Source of the DNA: MED660 sp002691025
GTDB taxonomy: Bacteria; Myxococcota_A; UBA9160; UBA4427
Reading direction: 5' to 3'
NCBI GenBank assembly: GCA_002170485.2
Contig: NHDZ02000054.1
Location: 1-26,246, forward strand
Length of the DNA stretch: 26,246 nucleotides
Shown in pieces: positions 14,665 to 22,231 of this stretch (position 1 is its first letter; each line of letters opens with the position of its first letter). Under the pieces are notes generated by a model. It was not told the origin of the DNA and made no database searches. It worked only from the letters and a program-made list of their open reading frames with translations. Made by a program: the position numbers and the translations under genes.

Positions 14665-16931
14665 GTAGAATAAGCCGAGAATTGGACATGACCCTGCAGG
14701 CCGCTCACAATGAGGCCGTGGCACGGCGACATGCCTATCTGACTGTAGAGCATCTCCTCTTTGCGTTGATTCATTCCGATGAGGGTCTGGATATCCTTCG
14801 GCATTCTGGAGCCCATGTGGAGAATCTCCTGCATGAGTTGGAGAAATTCTTCGAGGATGATCTGGATCAGGTGCCGGGCGATGATCCCGTCGACACCTTG
14901 CAGACCCTGGCATTTCACCGCGTGGTCCAACACGCTTTTGGTCACGCAGAGAGTGCGGAAAAAGAAGAAGTGGAGGTGGCGGATCTGGTGGTGGCCATCT
15001 TCCAGGAGCCCGATTCTTTTTCCGTGAACCTGCTTCGTTCGCAAGAGGTCTCCCGCCTGGATGTCACCCGGTATATCTCGCACGGGGAATCCAAGCTTCT
15101 TCGCGATGACTCGGATCCGGGAGCTGCAGGGATGCGTGGGATGGCCGCGGGTCTGGGGGATGAGGACGCCCCTGAGGAAAACCCCCTGGAGGCGTTCGCG
15201 ACGAACCTGACGCAACGGGCTGCGGAGGGAAAGCTCGACCCCATGATCGGTCGGGCTGCCGAACTCGAGCGCGCCATTCATATCCTGGCTCGCCGTCGAA
15301 AAAACAATCCGCTCTTCGTCGGAGAAACGGGTGTCGGGAAGACCGCGCTTGCCGAAGGCCTGGCTTCTCGAATACACGAGGGTCGGGTGCCTGAGGACCT
15401 GCAGGGAGCGGGCATCTACTCTCTGGATGTGGGCGCCTTGTTGGCCGGGACACGCTACCGCGGTGATTTCGAGGCCCGTTTCAAGGCCCTGTTGGCGGCG
15501 CTGATGGAGGAGGAGCGCGCGATTCTCTTCATCGATGAGATCCATACGATTCTCGGAGCGGGCTCTGCCCAGGGCACGACGCTGGATGCTTCGAATATGC
15601 TGAAGCCCGGTCTTGCCGACGGGTCGTTGCGTTGCATGGGGTCGACCACCTATCAGGAGTATCGCCACTTTGAACGCGACCGGGCTCTTTCTCGTCGTTT
15701 CCAGAAGGTGGACGTGCCCGAACCGTCGGATCAGGAGTGCTTGCGGATCCTCAAGGGGTTGGCTCCTCGTTATGAAGAGCATCATGGAGTCCGGTATACC
15801 GCGAATGCCCTGAAGGCCTGTGTCGACCTGGCCTCGCGACATATCAACGAAAGGTTCCTGCCGGACAAAGCCATTGATGTGATGGACGAAACCGGCGCCA
15901 CGGTCCGTCTTCGTCCGACTTCAAAACGACGGAAGACGGTGGGCGTGCGTGATGTCGAATTGGTGGTGTCCGGGATGGCCCAGGTGCCGTTGCAGCGGAC
16001 CGCCAACAAAGAGACGCAGCAACTCGCCCATCTTGAGCAGGATCTTCTGGGCAAGATCTTCGGGCAGGATGAAGCGGTGCGCTCGGTGGCCACCGCCATC
16101 AAGCGCTCTCGTGCGGGACTCGGTGGACTGGATCGGCCGATCGGTAGCTTCCTCTTCGTGGGTCCCACGGGAGTGGGGAAGACGGAGTTGAGCAAGCAAC
16201 TCGCCCATGCTCTGGGGGTGCCCTTCATTCGCTTCGATATGAGCGAATACATGGAGAAGCATGCGGTTTCACGTCTGATCGGCGCTCCTCCTGGCTACGT
16301 CGGCTACGACCAGGGAGGTGTGCTGATCGAGCAGGTCCGGAAGAACCCCTACGCGGTTTTGTTGCTCGATGAAATCGAGAAGGCGCATTCGGATATCTTC
16401 GACATCCTTCTTCAAGTGATGGACCATGCGACGCTGACGGACAATCAGGGGCGAGAAGCGGATTTTCGTCACGTGACGTTGATCATGACTTCGAATGCCG
16501 GTGCTCGTCAGATGGCCGCGAAGGCCATCGGCTTTGGGGGTGTTCAATCCGGGGACGGAAGTCGGGAAATCGAAAGGTTGTTCAGTCCCGAATTCAGGAA
16601 TCGTCTCGATGAGATCGTCCGGTTCGAGAACCTGGGTGCGGACATCATGCAAAGGGTGGTCGAGAAATTCGTCATCGAAATGAAGGCCCAGTTGCTGGAG
16701 CGCAGGATTGAACTGGATTTGACACCCGCGGCCTTGGCTCGCCTGGCCGAAAAGGGCTACGAGCCTGACTTCGGTGCCCGCCCGCTTGCTCGACTGATCC
16801 AAAGAGAGATCAAGGACCCGCTTTCGGACGAGGTTCTCTTCGGTCGCCTCACCAAGGGTGGGAAAGTCATTGTCGACGCAGGACCGGATGGCTTCGAGTT
16901 GCAATTTCCAGAAGCCGTGTCGGCGGGCTGA
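14661..16931 (+). CDS. clpA: ATP-dependent Clp protease ATP-binding subunit ClpA
   Basis: A 756-residue unfoldase, the usual ClpA length (E. coli 758). It has an N-terminal Clp-N repeat domain (about 1-140) and two AAA+ modules: first Walker A GETGVGKT at 221-228 with Walker B AILFIDEIHT near 287-296, second Walker A GPTGVGKT at 501-508 with AVLLLDEIEKAH near 565-576. IGF at 623-625 sits in the position of the ClpP-docking loop (IGL in E. coli). There is no long coiled-coil insertion, which separates it from ClpB. It overlaps clpS by four bases. clpP is not in the window. The protein feeds N-degron and other substrates into ClpP. Confidence 0.95.
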   Translation: MSRISRELDMTLQAAHNEAVARRHAYLTVEHLLFALIHSDEGLDILRHSGAHVENLLHELEKFFEDDLDQVPGDDPVDTLQTLAFHRVVQHAFGHAESAEKEEVEVADLVVAIFQEPDSFSVNLLRSQEVSRLDVTRYISHGESKLLRDDSDPGAAGMRGMAAGLGDEDAPEENPLEAFATNLTQRAAEGKLDPMIGRAAELERAIHILARRRKNNPLFVGETGVGKTALAEGLASRIHEGRVPEDLQGAGIYSLDVGALLAGTRYRGDFEARFKALLAALMEEERAILFIDEIHTILGAGSAQGTTLDASNMLKPGLADGSLRCMGSTTYQEYRHFERDRALSRRFQKVDVPEPSDQECLRILKGLAPRYEEHHGVRYTANALKACVDLASRHINERFLPDKAIDVMDETGATVRLRPTSKRRKTVGVRDVELVVSGMAQVPLQRTANKETQQLAHLEQDLLGKIFGQDEAVRSVATAIKRSRAGLGGLDRPIGSFLFVGPTGVGKTELSKQLAHALGVPFIRFDMSEYMEKHAVSRLIGAPPGYVGYDQGGVLIEQVRKNPYAVLLLDEIEKAHSDIFDILLQVMDHATLTDNQGREADFRHVTLIMTSNAGARQMAAKAIGFGGVQSGDGSREIERLFSPEFRNRLDEIVRFENLGADIMQRVVEKFVIEMKAQLLERRIELDLTPAALARLAEKGYEPDFGARPLARLIQREIKDPLSDEVLFGRLTKGGKVIVDAGPDGFELQFPEAVSAG

Positions 16932-16987
16932 ACGAGAGTCGCCTTCGCTGGGGTCATGGTTCGCGTGAACGCTCCTGCGTGCCCCAA

Positions 16988-17020
16988 GTATTCCGAAGCA
17001 ATTCCCGGAATTCGGAATGC
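16988..17020 (+). terminator. Inverted repeat, possible clpA terminator
   Basis: GTATTCCGAA (16988-16997) can pair with TTCGGAATGC (17011-17020) in a ten-pair stem with one G-T wobble and a 13-base loop, itself containing ATTCCCGGAA symmetry. What follows is pyrimidine-rich but is not a T-run, so termination is uncertain. A protein-binding site is the alternative. Confidence 0.4.
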
Positions 17021-17069
17021 GTTCTCCATTCTTCCGTCTGAATGTGATGCATCCCACTGGCATTCGTGT

Positions 17070-17097
17070 TTTGTGCGTGTTGTATGCATGATATGAT
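17070..17097 (+). promoter_or_regulatory. Candidate promoter upstream of the XRE-cupin gene
   Basis: A -10 box TATGAT (17092-17097, five of six matches) lies 16 bases after a poor -35 box TTTGTG (17070-17075). The area is more AT-rich than its surroundings. It is a suggestion, based mainly on the -10 box. Confidence 0.35.
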
Positions 17098-17310
17098 GCG
17101 TGTGTCCTATCGGTGACCCGGTTGCAGCGCAGGGGCTTCTTGGCTGGATCGTGTTCTTTCGAGGCTTGGATGAACGGGGGACCTCGAGACTCGATTGTTG
17201 ATTTTGCCGAGGGAAGGGTGACCGCACTTCACGTGAGGGCGTGAGGGCGGAGAAGAGAACAAAGCAAGCCGGGTTTGGCTCGGCTCATGGGTTCAGTAGG
17301 GGCAGGCACG

Positions 17311-18003
17311 ATGGATGTAGAAAGATATCTCGATCGAATTGCGGGGCGGGTTCGAGATTGGCGGGGGAGCATGGGGATGACTCTTCAGCAGGTGGCCGCC
17401 AGGAGCGGAGTGGCGGCGAGCACGATCCAGAAAGTGGAAAGTCAGCAGATGGTTCCAACCATCGCCGTTCTCTTCAAGATCGCCAGGGGGCTGGGCCATA
17501 GCCCGGTGGATCTCCTGGATGACTCTTTTGGTATGGGCGACGTGATCCATCGCCCTGACCCGAAGGGCGAGCTCGACTCAGGGAATCCTGTCCACCTTAC
17601 GGGTGAGATGCTGGATGCCCAGTTCAGTACCTGGCGCGTGGTGCATGCGCCGGGCCAGGGGCTGGTCGCACCGGGGCTGGGGCCCAGGGGCGAGGTCCTC
17701 ATCCTTTGTCAGAGAGGGCAGCTTGAGGCGACGGTGGGCGAACAGGTCTACATGCTTCTGCCCGGAGAAAGTCTTCATTGCAAAACCCGTAAGGGATTCG
17801 GTTGGAGAGCCGTTGGACATGAGCCTGCGGAGTTCACGGTGATCGGTTCCGAGACCACGGATATCGACCGTCTCCTGGACGGGCTCGGAGAGGGTGCGAG
17901 CTCACGTCAGGGATCGCTGCAGGAACCTGAACGCGGGCTTCGTGCGGGTGTTCCAGCTTCTCCAGGGTCAGTGACCCGGGGCGGTCCATTCCAGACGCCG
18001 TAA
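17311..18003 (+). CDS. XRE-family helix-turn-helix regulator with C-terminal cupin domain
   Basis: A 230-residue protein with an N-terminal XRE helix-turn-helix (about 8-70; MTLQQVAARSGVAASTIQKVE is the DNA-reading part) and a C-terminal cupin-like barrel (about 95-180, with GEVLILCQRGQLEATVG and MLLPGESLHC). This layout is typical of one-component regulators such as PuuR and SutR, in which the cupin senses a small molecule. The last 40 residues are low-complexity. ATG 17311 is chosen because it begins the conserved part and has AGGGG upstream; TTG 17275 and ATG 17287 are alternatives. The ligand and targets are unknown; lying alone between clpA and ispH gives no clue. Confidence 0.8.
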   Translation: MDVERYLDRIAGRVRDWRGSMGMTLQQVAARSGVAASTIQKVESQQMVPTIAVLFKIARGLGHSPVDLLDDSFGMGDVIHRPDPKGELDSGNPVHLTGEMLDAQFSTWRVVHAPGQGLVAPGLGPRGEVLILCQRGQLEATVGEQVYMLLPGESLHCKTRKGFGWRAVGHEPAEFTVIGSETTDIDRLLDGLGEGASSRQGSLQEPERGLRAGVPASPGSVTRGGPFQTP

Positions 18004-18024
18004 GTGGGGGCGTGGGTTCCGGTC

Positions 18025-18954
18025 TCAGTCTCGGAGTTCTCGAGGGAGCTTGAAGTGCATTCCCTCGTCGACCTTGGGAAGTGAAGTGCGTTCGGTGTCT
18101 GGCCCCGCGATTTCCGTAAGGGTCTGGATGACGCCTTCGACGAGGACTTCGGGTGTCGAGGCGCCTGCACTGACACCTACGCATTCGATGCCTTCGATCC
18201 ACTGAGGATCGATCTCTTCTGCGGAAGTGATGAGGTGGCTCTTGGCACCCAGCTTGACTGCGACCTCGACCAACCGATTGCTGTTCGACGAGGTCGGCGC
18301 GCCTACGATCAAGACCAACTCGCAGGTCTTGGCCAACTCCTTGACTGCGTTCTGACGGTTCTGCGTGGCGTAGCAGATGTCATCCTGGCGAGGCAGTTTG
18401 ATGTGGGGGAAGCGCTCCTTCAGTGCGACCATGACTTCCTGGGTATCATCCACAGAGAGCGTCGTCTGCGTGACGCAGCCGAGTTTTGAATGGTTCTTGA
18501 TCTCGAGGCGAGCCACATCATCCGCGGTCTCCACGAGATGCATCGAGTCCGGGGCATGCCCCATGGTGCCCTCGACTTCGACGTGGCCCTCGTGTCCGAT
18601 CATGATGATCTCGTACCCGTCTTTCTTCATTCGCTCCACTTCTTTGTGGACCTTGGTGACCAGAGGGCAGGTGGCATCGGTGACGTCGAGGTTTCGGCTG
18701 CGAGCGGCTTCCCGGGTGGCCGGAGAGACCCCATGAGCGCTGTAGATCAGTCGGCTGTTCCTGGGTGCATCGGTCGGCTCCTCGACGAAGATGGCTCCCT
18801 TCTTCTGGAGGCGATCGACGACATGTCGATTGTGCACGATCTCGTGACGTACGTAGACCGGGCCGTCGGTTTTAGTGATCGCGCGTTCCACGATCTCGAT
18901 CGCGCGATCGACGCCCGCACAGAACCCTCGAGGATTGGCCAGAAGTACCTTCAT
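18025..18954 (-). CDS. ispH: 4-Hydroxy-3-methylbut-2-enyl diphosphate reductase
   Basis: A 309-residue iron-sulphur enzyme performing the last step of the MEP pathway, making IPP and DMAPP. The three cluster cysteines are in place: C12 in GFCAGVDRAIE, C96 in DATCPLVTKVH and C194 in ICYATQNRQ. The substrate-binding residues are also present: H41 region, H74 in SAHGVSP, H124 with E126, T-rich TQTTLS and SSNSNRL. Length matches E. coli IspH (316). ATG 18954 begins directly at the conserved MKVLLANPRGFCAG; the frame extends to 19011 without support. It diverges from hemE. Confidence 0.96.
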   Translation of the reverse strand: MKVLLANPRGFCAGVDRAIEIVERAITKTDGPVYVRHEIVHNRHVVDRLQKKGAIFVEEPTDAPRNSRLIYSAHGVSPATREAARSRNLDVTDATCPLVTKVHKEVERMKKDGYEIIMIGHEGHVEVEGTMGHAPDSMHLVETADDVARLEIKNHSKLGCVTQTTLSVDDTQEVMVALKERFPHIKLPRQDDICYATQNRQNAVKELAKTCELVLIVGAPTSSNSNRLVEVAVKLGAKSHLITSAEEIDPQWIEGIECVGVSAGASTPEVLVEGVIQTLTEIAGPDTERTSLPKVDEGMHFKLPRELRD

Positions 18955-18992
18955 TACGCCTCTAGAGTAGCGGAAGGAGCAAAGGGCAACAC

Positions 18993-20090
18993 ATGACAAC
19001 CCCCGGTACACTCCAAAGGTACCCCAAGGGTGTTTTAGATATGCACCAGGAGAAAGTCGTTTCCTTGAATCCCGAAGACCGCCTGATCAAGAGTTGCCTT
19101 GGAGAAGAGGTGGACCGGCCTCCGGTCTGGCTCATGCGCCAGGCTGGCCGTTACCTTCCTGAATATCGCGAGGTGCGTAAAGAGGTTTCCTTCCTGGAAC
19201 TCTGTCGGGATGTGGACCGTGCCGTGACCGTGTCTTTGCAGCCGATTGATCTTGTCGGCAGTGAGGCTGTCATCCTCTTCCAGGATATTTTCACGCCGGT
19301 GCCGGGCATGGGGATGGCTCTGGACTTTGCGCCGGGTCCCGTGATGGAGAATCCGATTCGTTCGTTGGCTGACGTCGAGCGCCTCGGTGTGCCCGATAGC
19401 CGGGACTCTGTGCCTTTCGTCTTTGAGATCATTCGTGTGCTGAGGCGGGAACTGGCCTCACGGAAGATCCCCCTCCTGGGCTTTGCCGGCGCACCGTTCA
19501 CGCTGGCGGCTTATATGGTGGAGGGTCGTGGGTCGAAGGATTTCGCTTTGCTCAAGCGCATGTTGCACCGCGAGCCTGATATTCTCCGGGCGTTGCTTCG
19601 GAAATTGACGGATATGACGGTGGATTATCTCGAGGCCCAGATCGAAGCCGGTGCGCAAGTCGTTCAGATCTTTGATACCTGGGCGGGGCTGCTTTCGGCC
19701 GATTTGTATCGGGAGTGGGTGCTTCCGATCCATCAGGAGATTGCAAAACGGATTCAGCATGGGAAAGCACCCCTGATCCTCTATGTGAACAATGGAGCCC
19801 ACGTGGTCGCTGAGATGGCCGAGTCGGGGGCCGATGTCATTTCTCTTGATTGGCGTGCATCGCTGGGAGGGGCCGCTTCCCGTTTTGGTCAGCAGGTCTC
19901 TTTGCAGGGGAATCTCGATCCCACGGCGCTGGCCGCGCCTGAAAAAGAGATTGCCAGCATGGTGCATCGTTTGGCGGAAGAGGGCGCGGCGGCTCGAGGG
20001 CACATCATGAATCTGGGCCACGGCTGTCTTCCGGACACACCTGTAGAGGGTGTGCGGGCTTTTATTGAAGCGGTGCAGTCCCTGGCCTAG
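18993..20090 (+). CDS. hemE: Uroporphyrinogen decarboxylase
   Basis: A 365-residue enzyme that removes the four acetate carboxyls of uroporphyrinogen III in haem synthesis. The family signature PPVWLMRQAGRYLPEYR (about 43-59) is complete, followed by ILFQDIFTPVPGMGM and later GFAGAPFTLAAYMVEG, plus the C-terminal GHGCLPDTPVEGV. Two starts are possible. ATG 18993 has AAAGGG six bases upstream. ATG 19041 (MHQEKVV) gives an N-terminus closer to other HemE proteins. With the first, the ispH and hemE starts are only 38 bases apart, so one promoter would have to reach into the neighbouring gene. hemH follows on the opposite strand, so the two haem genes converge. Confidence 0.95.
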   Translation: MTTPGTLQRYPKGVLDMHQEKVVSLNPEDRLIKSCLGEEVDRPPVWLMRQAGRYLPEYREVRKEVSFLELCRDVDRAVTVSLQPIDLVGSEAVILFQDIFTPVPGMGMALDFAPGPVMENPIRSLADVERLGVPDSRDSVPFVFEIIRVLRRELASRKIPLLGFAGAPFTLAAYMVEGRGSKDFALLKRMLHREPDILRALLRKLTDMTVDYLEAQIEAGAQVVQIFDTWAGLLSADLYREWVLPIHQEIAKRIQHGKAPLILYVNNGAHVVAEMAESGADVISLDWRASLGGAASRFGQQVSLQGNLDPTALAAPEKEIASMVHRLAEEGAAARGHIMNLGHGCLPDTPVEGVRAFIEAVQSLA

Positions 20091-20092
20091 CT

Positions 20093-20112
20093 GGGAGCGG
20101 GGGGTCGCTTCC
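20093..20112. terminator. Hairpin between convergent hemE and hemH
   Basis: GGGAGCG (20093-20099) pairs with CGCTTCC (20106-20112) in seven pairs including one G-T wobble, with a six-base loop. It sits within the 32-base gap between two convergent genes. There is no T-run, so function rests on position. Confidence 0.35.
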
Positions 20113-20122
20113 GTTCCTGTGG

Positions 20123-21163
20123 CTATTCGCCGGAGAGGCGATGCACCCATTGCGTAAGCGCCTGTGCATACGGGGCCGAATCGTTGACGCAGGGAGCGAG
20201 TGCAAACTCGTCTCCACCCAGCTCTCTCCATTGTTCCCGGAGTCGGATATCGATCTCTTCTGCCGTTTCGAGGTTGTCTGCGGTAAACGCGGGGCACATG
20301 ACGAAGAGTCGCCTGATGCCACGCTCGTAGAGTTCGGGCAGGACTATGTCTGTATAGGGCTTGATCCAGGGGTCGCGCGTCAACCGGGACTGGAAAGAGG
20401 TTGAGTACTGCCCGGAGGGAAGTTCCAGGGCGTCGGACAGGGCCTTGCTGGTCGCGAAGCACTGAGCCCGGTAGCAATTTTGGTGCTCGTCCCGTTTTAC
20501 GTGGCAGCAGCGGTCTTCGGTCAAGCATCCCGACACCTCTCGGATCTGGGATTCCGGGAGTCCGTGGAAGCTGAAGAGCACATGGTCCCATTCGGTTCGA
20601 TCGAGTTCGGCTCTTGCGGTGGCAGCCTGGGCTTCGATGAATCCCGTCTCGTCGTGGAAGTCCCGGAGCGTCCGTAGCTCAAAGGGGTTTCCGAGTTCGG
20701 CGAGTTCTTGCTCGACTTTGAGGAGAACAGAGCCGGTGGAGGCTTCTGAATACTGGGGAAATTGCGGAAGCAGGATGAGCTTGCGAATGCCGCGGTCCTT
20801 CATTCGTTGCAATGCCGACCGGATGTCTGGAGTCTGGTAGCGCATCGCCAGTTCCACGAAGAACCCGTCTCCCAGACGCTGGCTCATGGCTTTCTGCAGG
20901 GCCCTGGAATAGACAAGGAGTGGGGAGCCTTCGTCCAGCCAGATCTGCTCATAGGCGGGGACCAGTTTCTTGGGTCGGAACGGCAGGATGAGGAGGTTGA
21001 CCAGGGTCCAGCGCAGGGCAGGAGCCATGGTCATGACCTTGGTGTCGCTGAGGAACTCACGCAGGAAGCGGCGGATGTCTCTGCGGGTCGGAGACGTGGG
21101 GGTTCCAAGATTGACCAGAAGGACGCCGATTTCCGGCTCTGAGCTAGGGGATTTGTTGTTCAT
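20123..21163 (-). CDS. hemH: Ferrochelatase with a cysteine-rich insertion
   Basis: A 346-residue ferrochelatase that inserts iron into protoporphyrin IX. Conserved landmarks are LLVNLGTPTSP near the N-terminus, LLPQFPQYS (about 131-139), the metal-site histidine H200 in SFHGLP and the C-terminal PAFTADNLETAEEI with the catalytic Glu. Between H200 and residue 236 lie five cysteines (C213, C219, C220, C230, C235), a cluster absent from E. coli HemH and suggestive of a [2Fe-2S] centre as in some bacterial ferrochelatases. ATG 21163 is the natural N-terminus though its ribosome site is weak. It follows pcs by 22 bases in the same orientation, so they form an operon. Confidence 0.94.
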   Translation of the reverse strand: MNNKSPSSEPEIGVLLVNLGTPTSPTRRDIRRFLREFLSDTKVMTMAPALRWTLVNLLILPFRPKKLVPAYEQIWLDEGSPLLVYSRALQKAMSQRLGDGFFVELAMRYQTPDIRSALQRMKDRGIRKLILLPQFPQYSEASTGSVLLKVEQELAELGNPFELRTLRDFHDETGFIEAQAATARAELDRTEWDHVLFSFHGLPESQIREVSGCLTEDRCCHVKRDEHQNCYRAQCFATSKALSDALELPSGQYSTSFQSRLTRDPWIKPYTDIVLPELYERGIRRLFVMCPAFTADNLETAEEIDIRLREQWRELGGDEFALAPCVNDSAPYAQALTQWVHRLSGE

Positions 21164-21185
21164 TGCGGATCCGGAAATGGGAGGC

Positions 21186-21977
21186 TCAGCCTCGGTGAAG
21201 GCCGCCCAGTTTGAAAGAAAGCCCCATATAGAGGGCCGGGAAGAGCAGGCTGGCTTCCGTTACGAAGTACGCCGATGCCGTGTCCCGATTCAGAGCCGCC
21301 CAGGCTATAACAAATGCCCAGAGTATGCCGGTGACACCGATGAAATTGCGCAGTGGCTTGTTCTTGAGTTGAGAAGGGTAGATGTACTTGTATGGAATGA
21401 AGACGGCAATGGAGAGCCCGATCACCCAGAGCGTGCCAACCCAAGGAGTCAGTTCAAGGAGCCACAGGTAGAACGCCAGCACGTTCCAATACGACGGCCA
21501 GCCAAGAAAGAAATCATCCTCGGTCTTTGCTTCTTTCTGTGAGAAACCGAAGGCGCTGGCCAGGACGGGAAGGGCGACCCAATAGGGCGAGGTGACATTT
21601 CCCGCAGCCACCATGAAGACGCAGGGGACGATCACGAAGTTGAGGTAGTCGACGATGTCGTCCATGCGGCGCCCGTCGATGCCAGGCGCGTAGTGTTGCA
21701 CGGAGGCCTTTCGCGCCAGGGAACCATCGATGGAGTCGATCCCCAGGGAGACGAGCATGAAGAGGACGGCCGACCCCAGCCGACCCTGCATGATCGCGAA
21801 GAGAGCCAGAAGTCCCCAGACGGCCCCGCTGGCCGTGAAGATATGCACCCCCCAGGCGATAAGCGCCCTGGATCCGGAGGCCGGAGGTGTCGCGGTTGAT
21901 TCGGTCGAGTCCGTTGCGTTCATGATCGTGTCGTTCGCGGCTCCTGGTAGGCTTGATTGGGTTCGCGGATGACTCAC
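21186..21977 (-). CDS. pcs: Phosphatidylcholine synthase (CDP-alcohol phosphotransferase)
   Basis: A 263-residue integral membrane protein. The CDP-alcohol phosphotransferase motif is present: DSIDGSLARK, then twelve residues after the AR up to GRRMDDIVDY. The wide AR-to-G spacing and VDYLNFVIVP after it are those of bacterial phosphatidylcholine synthase, which condenses choline directly with CDP-diacylglycerol. GWPSYWNVLAFYLW and the following PSQLKNKPLRN also fit Pcs. About seven or eight membrane segments are seen. GTG 21977 is preferred since GAAGG lies six bases upstream; ATG 21923 lacks a ribosome site. It precedes hemH by 22 bases and diverges from the second E2 gene. Confidence 0.88.
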   Translation of the reverse strand: MSHPRTQSSLPGAANDTIMNATDSTESTATPPASGSRALIAWGVHIFTASGAVWGLLALFAIMQGRLGSAVLFMLVSLGIDSIDGSLARKASVQHYAPGIDGRRMDDIVDYLNFVIVPCVFMVAAGNVTSPYWVALPVLASAFGFSQKEAKTEDDFFLGWPSYWNVLAFYLWLLELTPWVGTLWVIGLSIAVFIPYKYIYPSQLKNKPLRNFIGVTGILWAFVIAWAALNRDTASAYFVTEASLLFPALYMGLSFKLGGLHRG

Positions 21978-22231
21978 CGGTGGCCTTCAGGATACCCCAG
22001 TCTGGTTTTCCCGCGATGGGCCGGCCTGCCTTCAAGCCTGTCCTGTGCGGTGGTTGAAAGTGTAAAGAAGCCCGAGAATCAGATTATCCGGCGGATATAT
22101 CCATCGACGCTTGCCTCCCGCTTCGGAAGGCGGTACTCGATGGGGGCTGATCCGGATCGGTACGCAGTTTTCGATCTCAAGGATCCAGAACCGGGGGTAC
22201 TGAAGACCCCATCTCACCAGAAGGATAGAAC
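21978..22231. other. Divergent upstream region of pcs and the second E2 gene
   Basis: This 254-base region must hold promoters for both directions. I could not identify a good -35/-10 pair. It contains clustered GGATA/TATCC half-sites (22085-22102), a small imperfect hairpin around 22110-22132 (GCCT..CCG / CGG..AGGC) and a palindrome GATCCGGATC. No gene is visible. Confidence 0.4.
22085..22102. promoter_or_regulatory. Overlapping palindromes built on GGATA/TATCC
   Basis: TATCCG-G-CGGATA (22085-22097) and the perfect palindrome GGATATATCC (22093-22102) share a half-site, giving three alternating half-sites in 18 bases. Located 130 bases upstream of the E2 start and 108 bases upstream of the pcs start. 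An operator or UP-like element is possible; nothing proves it. Confidence 0.35.

Larger units (their letters stand above)
16932..17310. other. 379-base intergenic region after clpA
   Basis: No established gene is visible. It contains, in order, a strong inverted repeat 57 bases after the clpA stop, a possible promoter near 17070-17097, and a 24-codon open frame at 17170-17244. From that -10 box the leader before the regulator gene would be about 200 bases, unusually long for this compact window. Confidence 0.5.

Noticed and set aside
14568..15842. A 424-codon minus-strand open frame opposite clpS-clpA
   Set aside because: Antisense to genes with complete Walker and ClpS motifs; no recognisable domain of its own.
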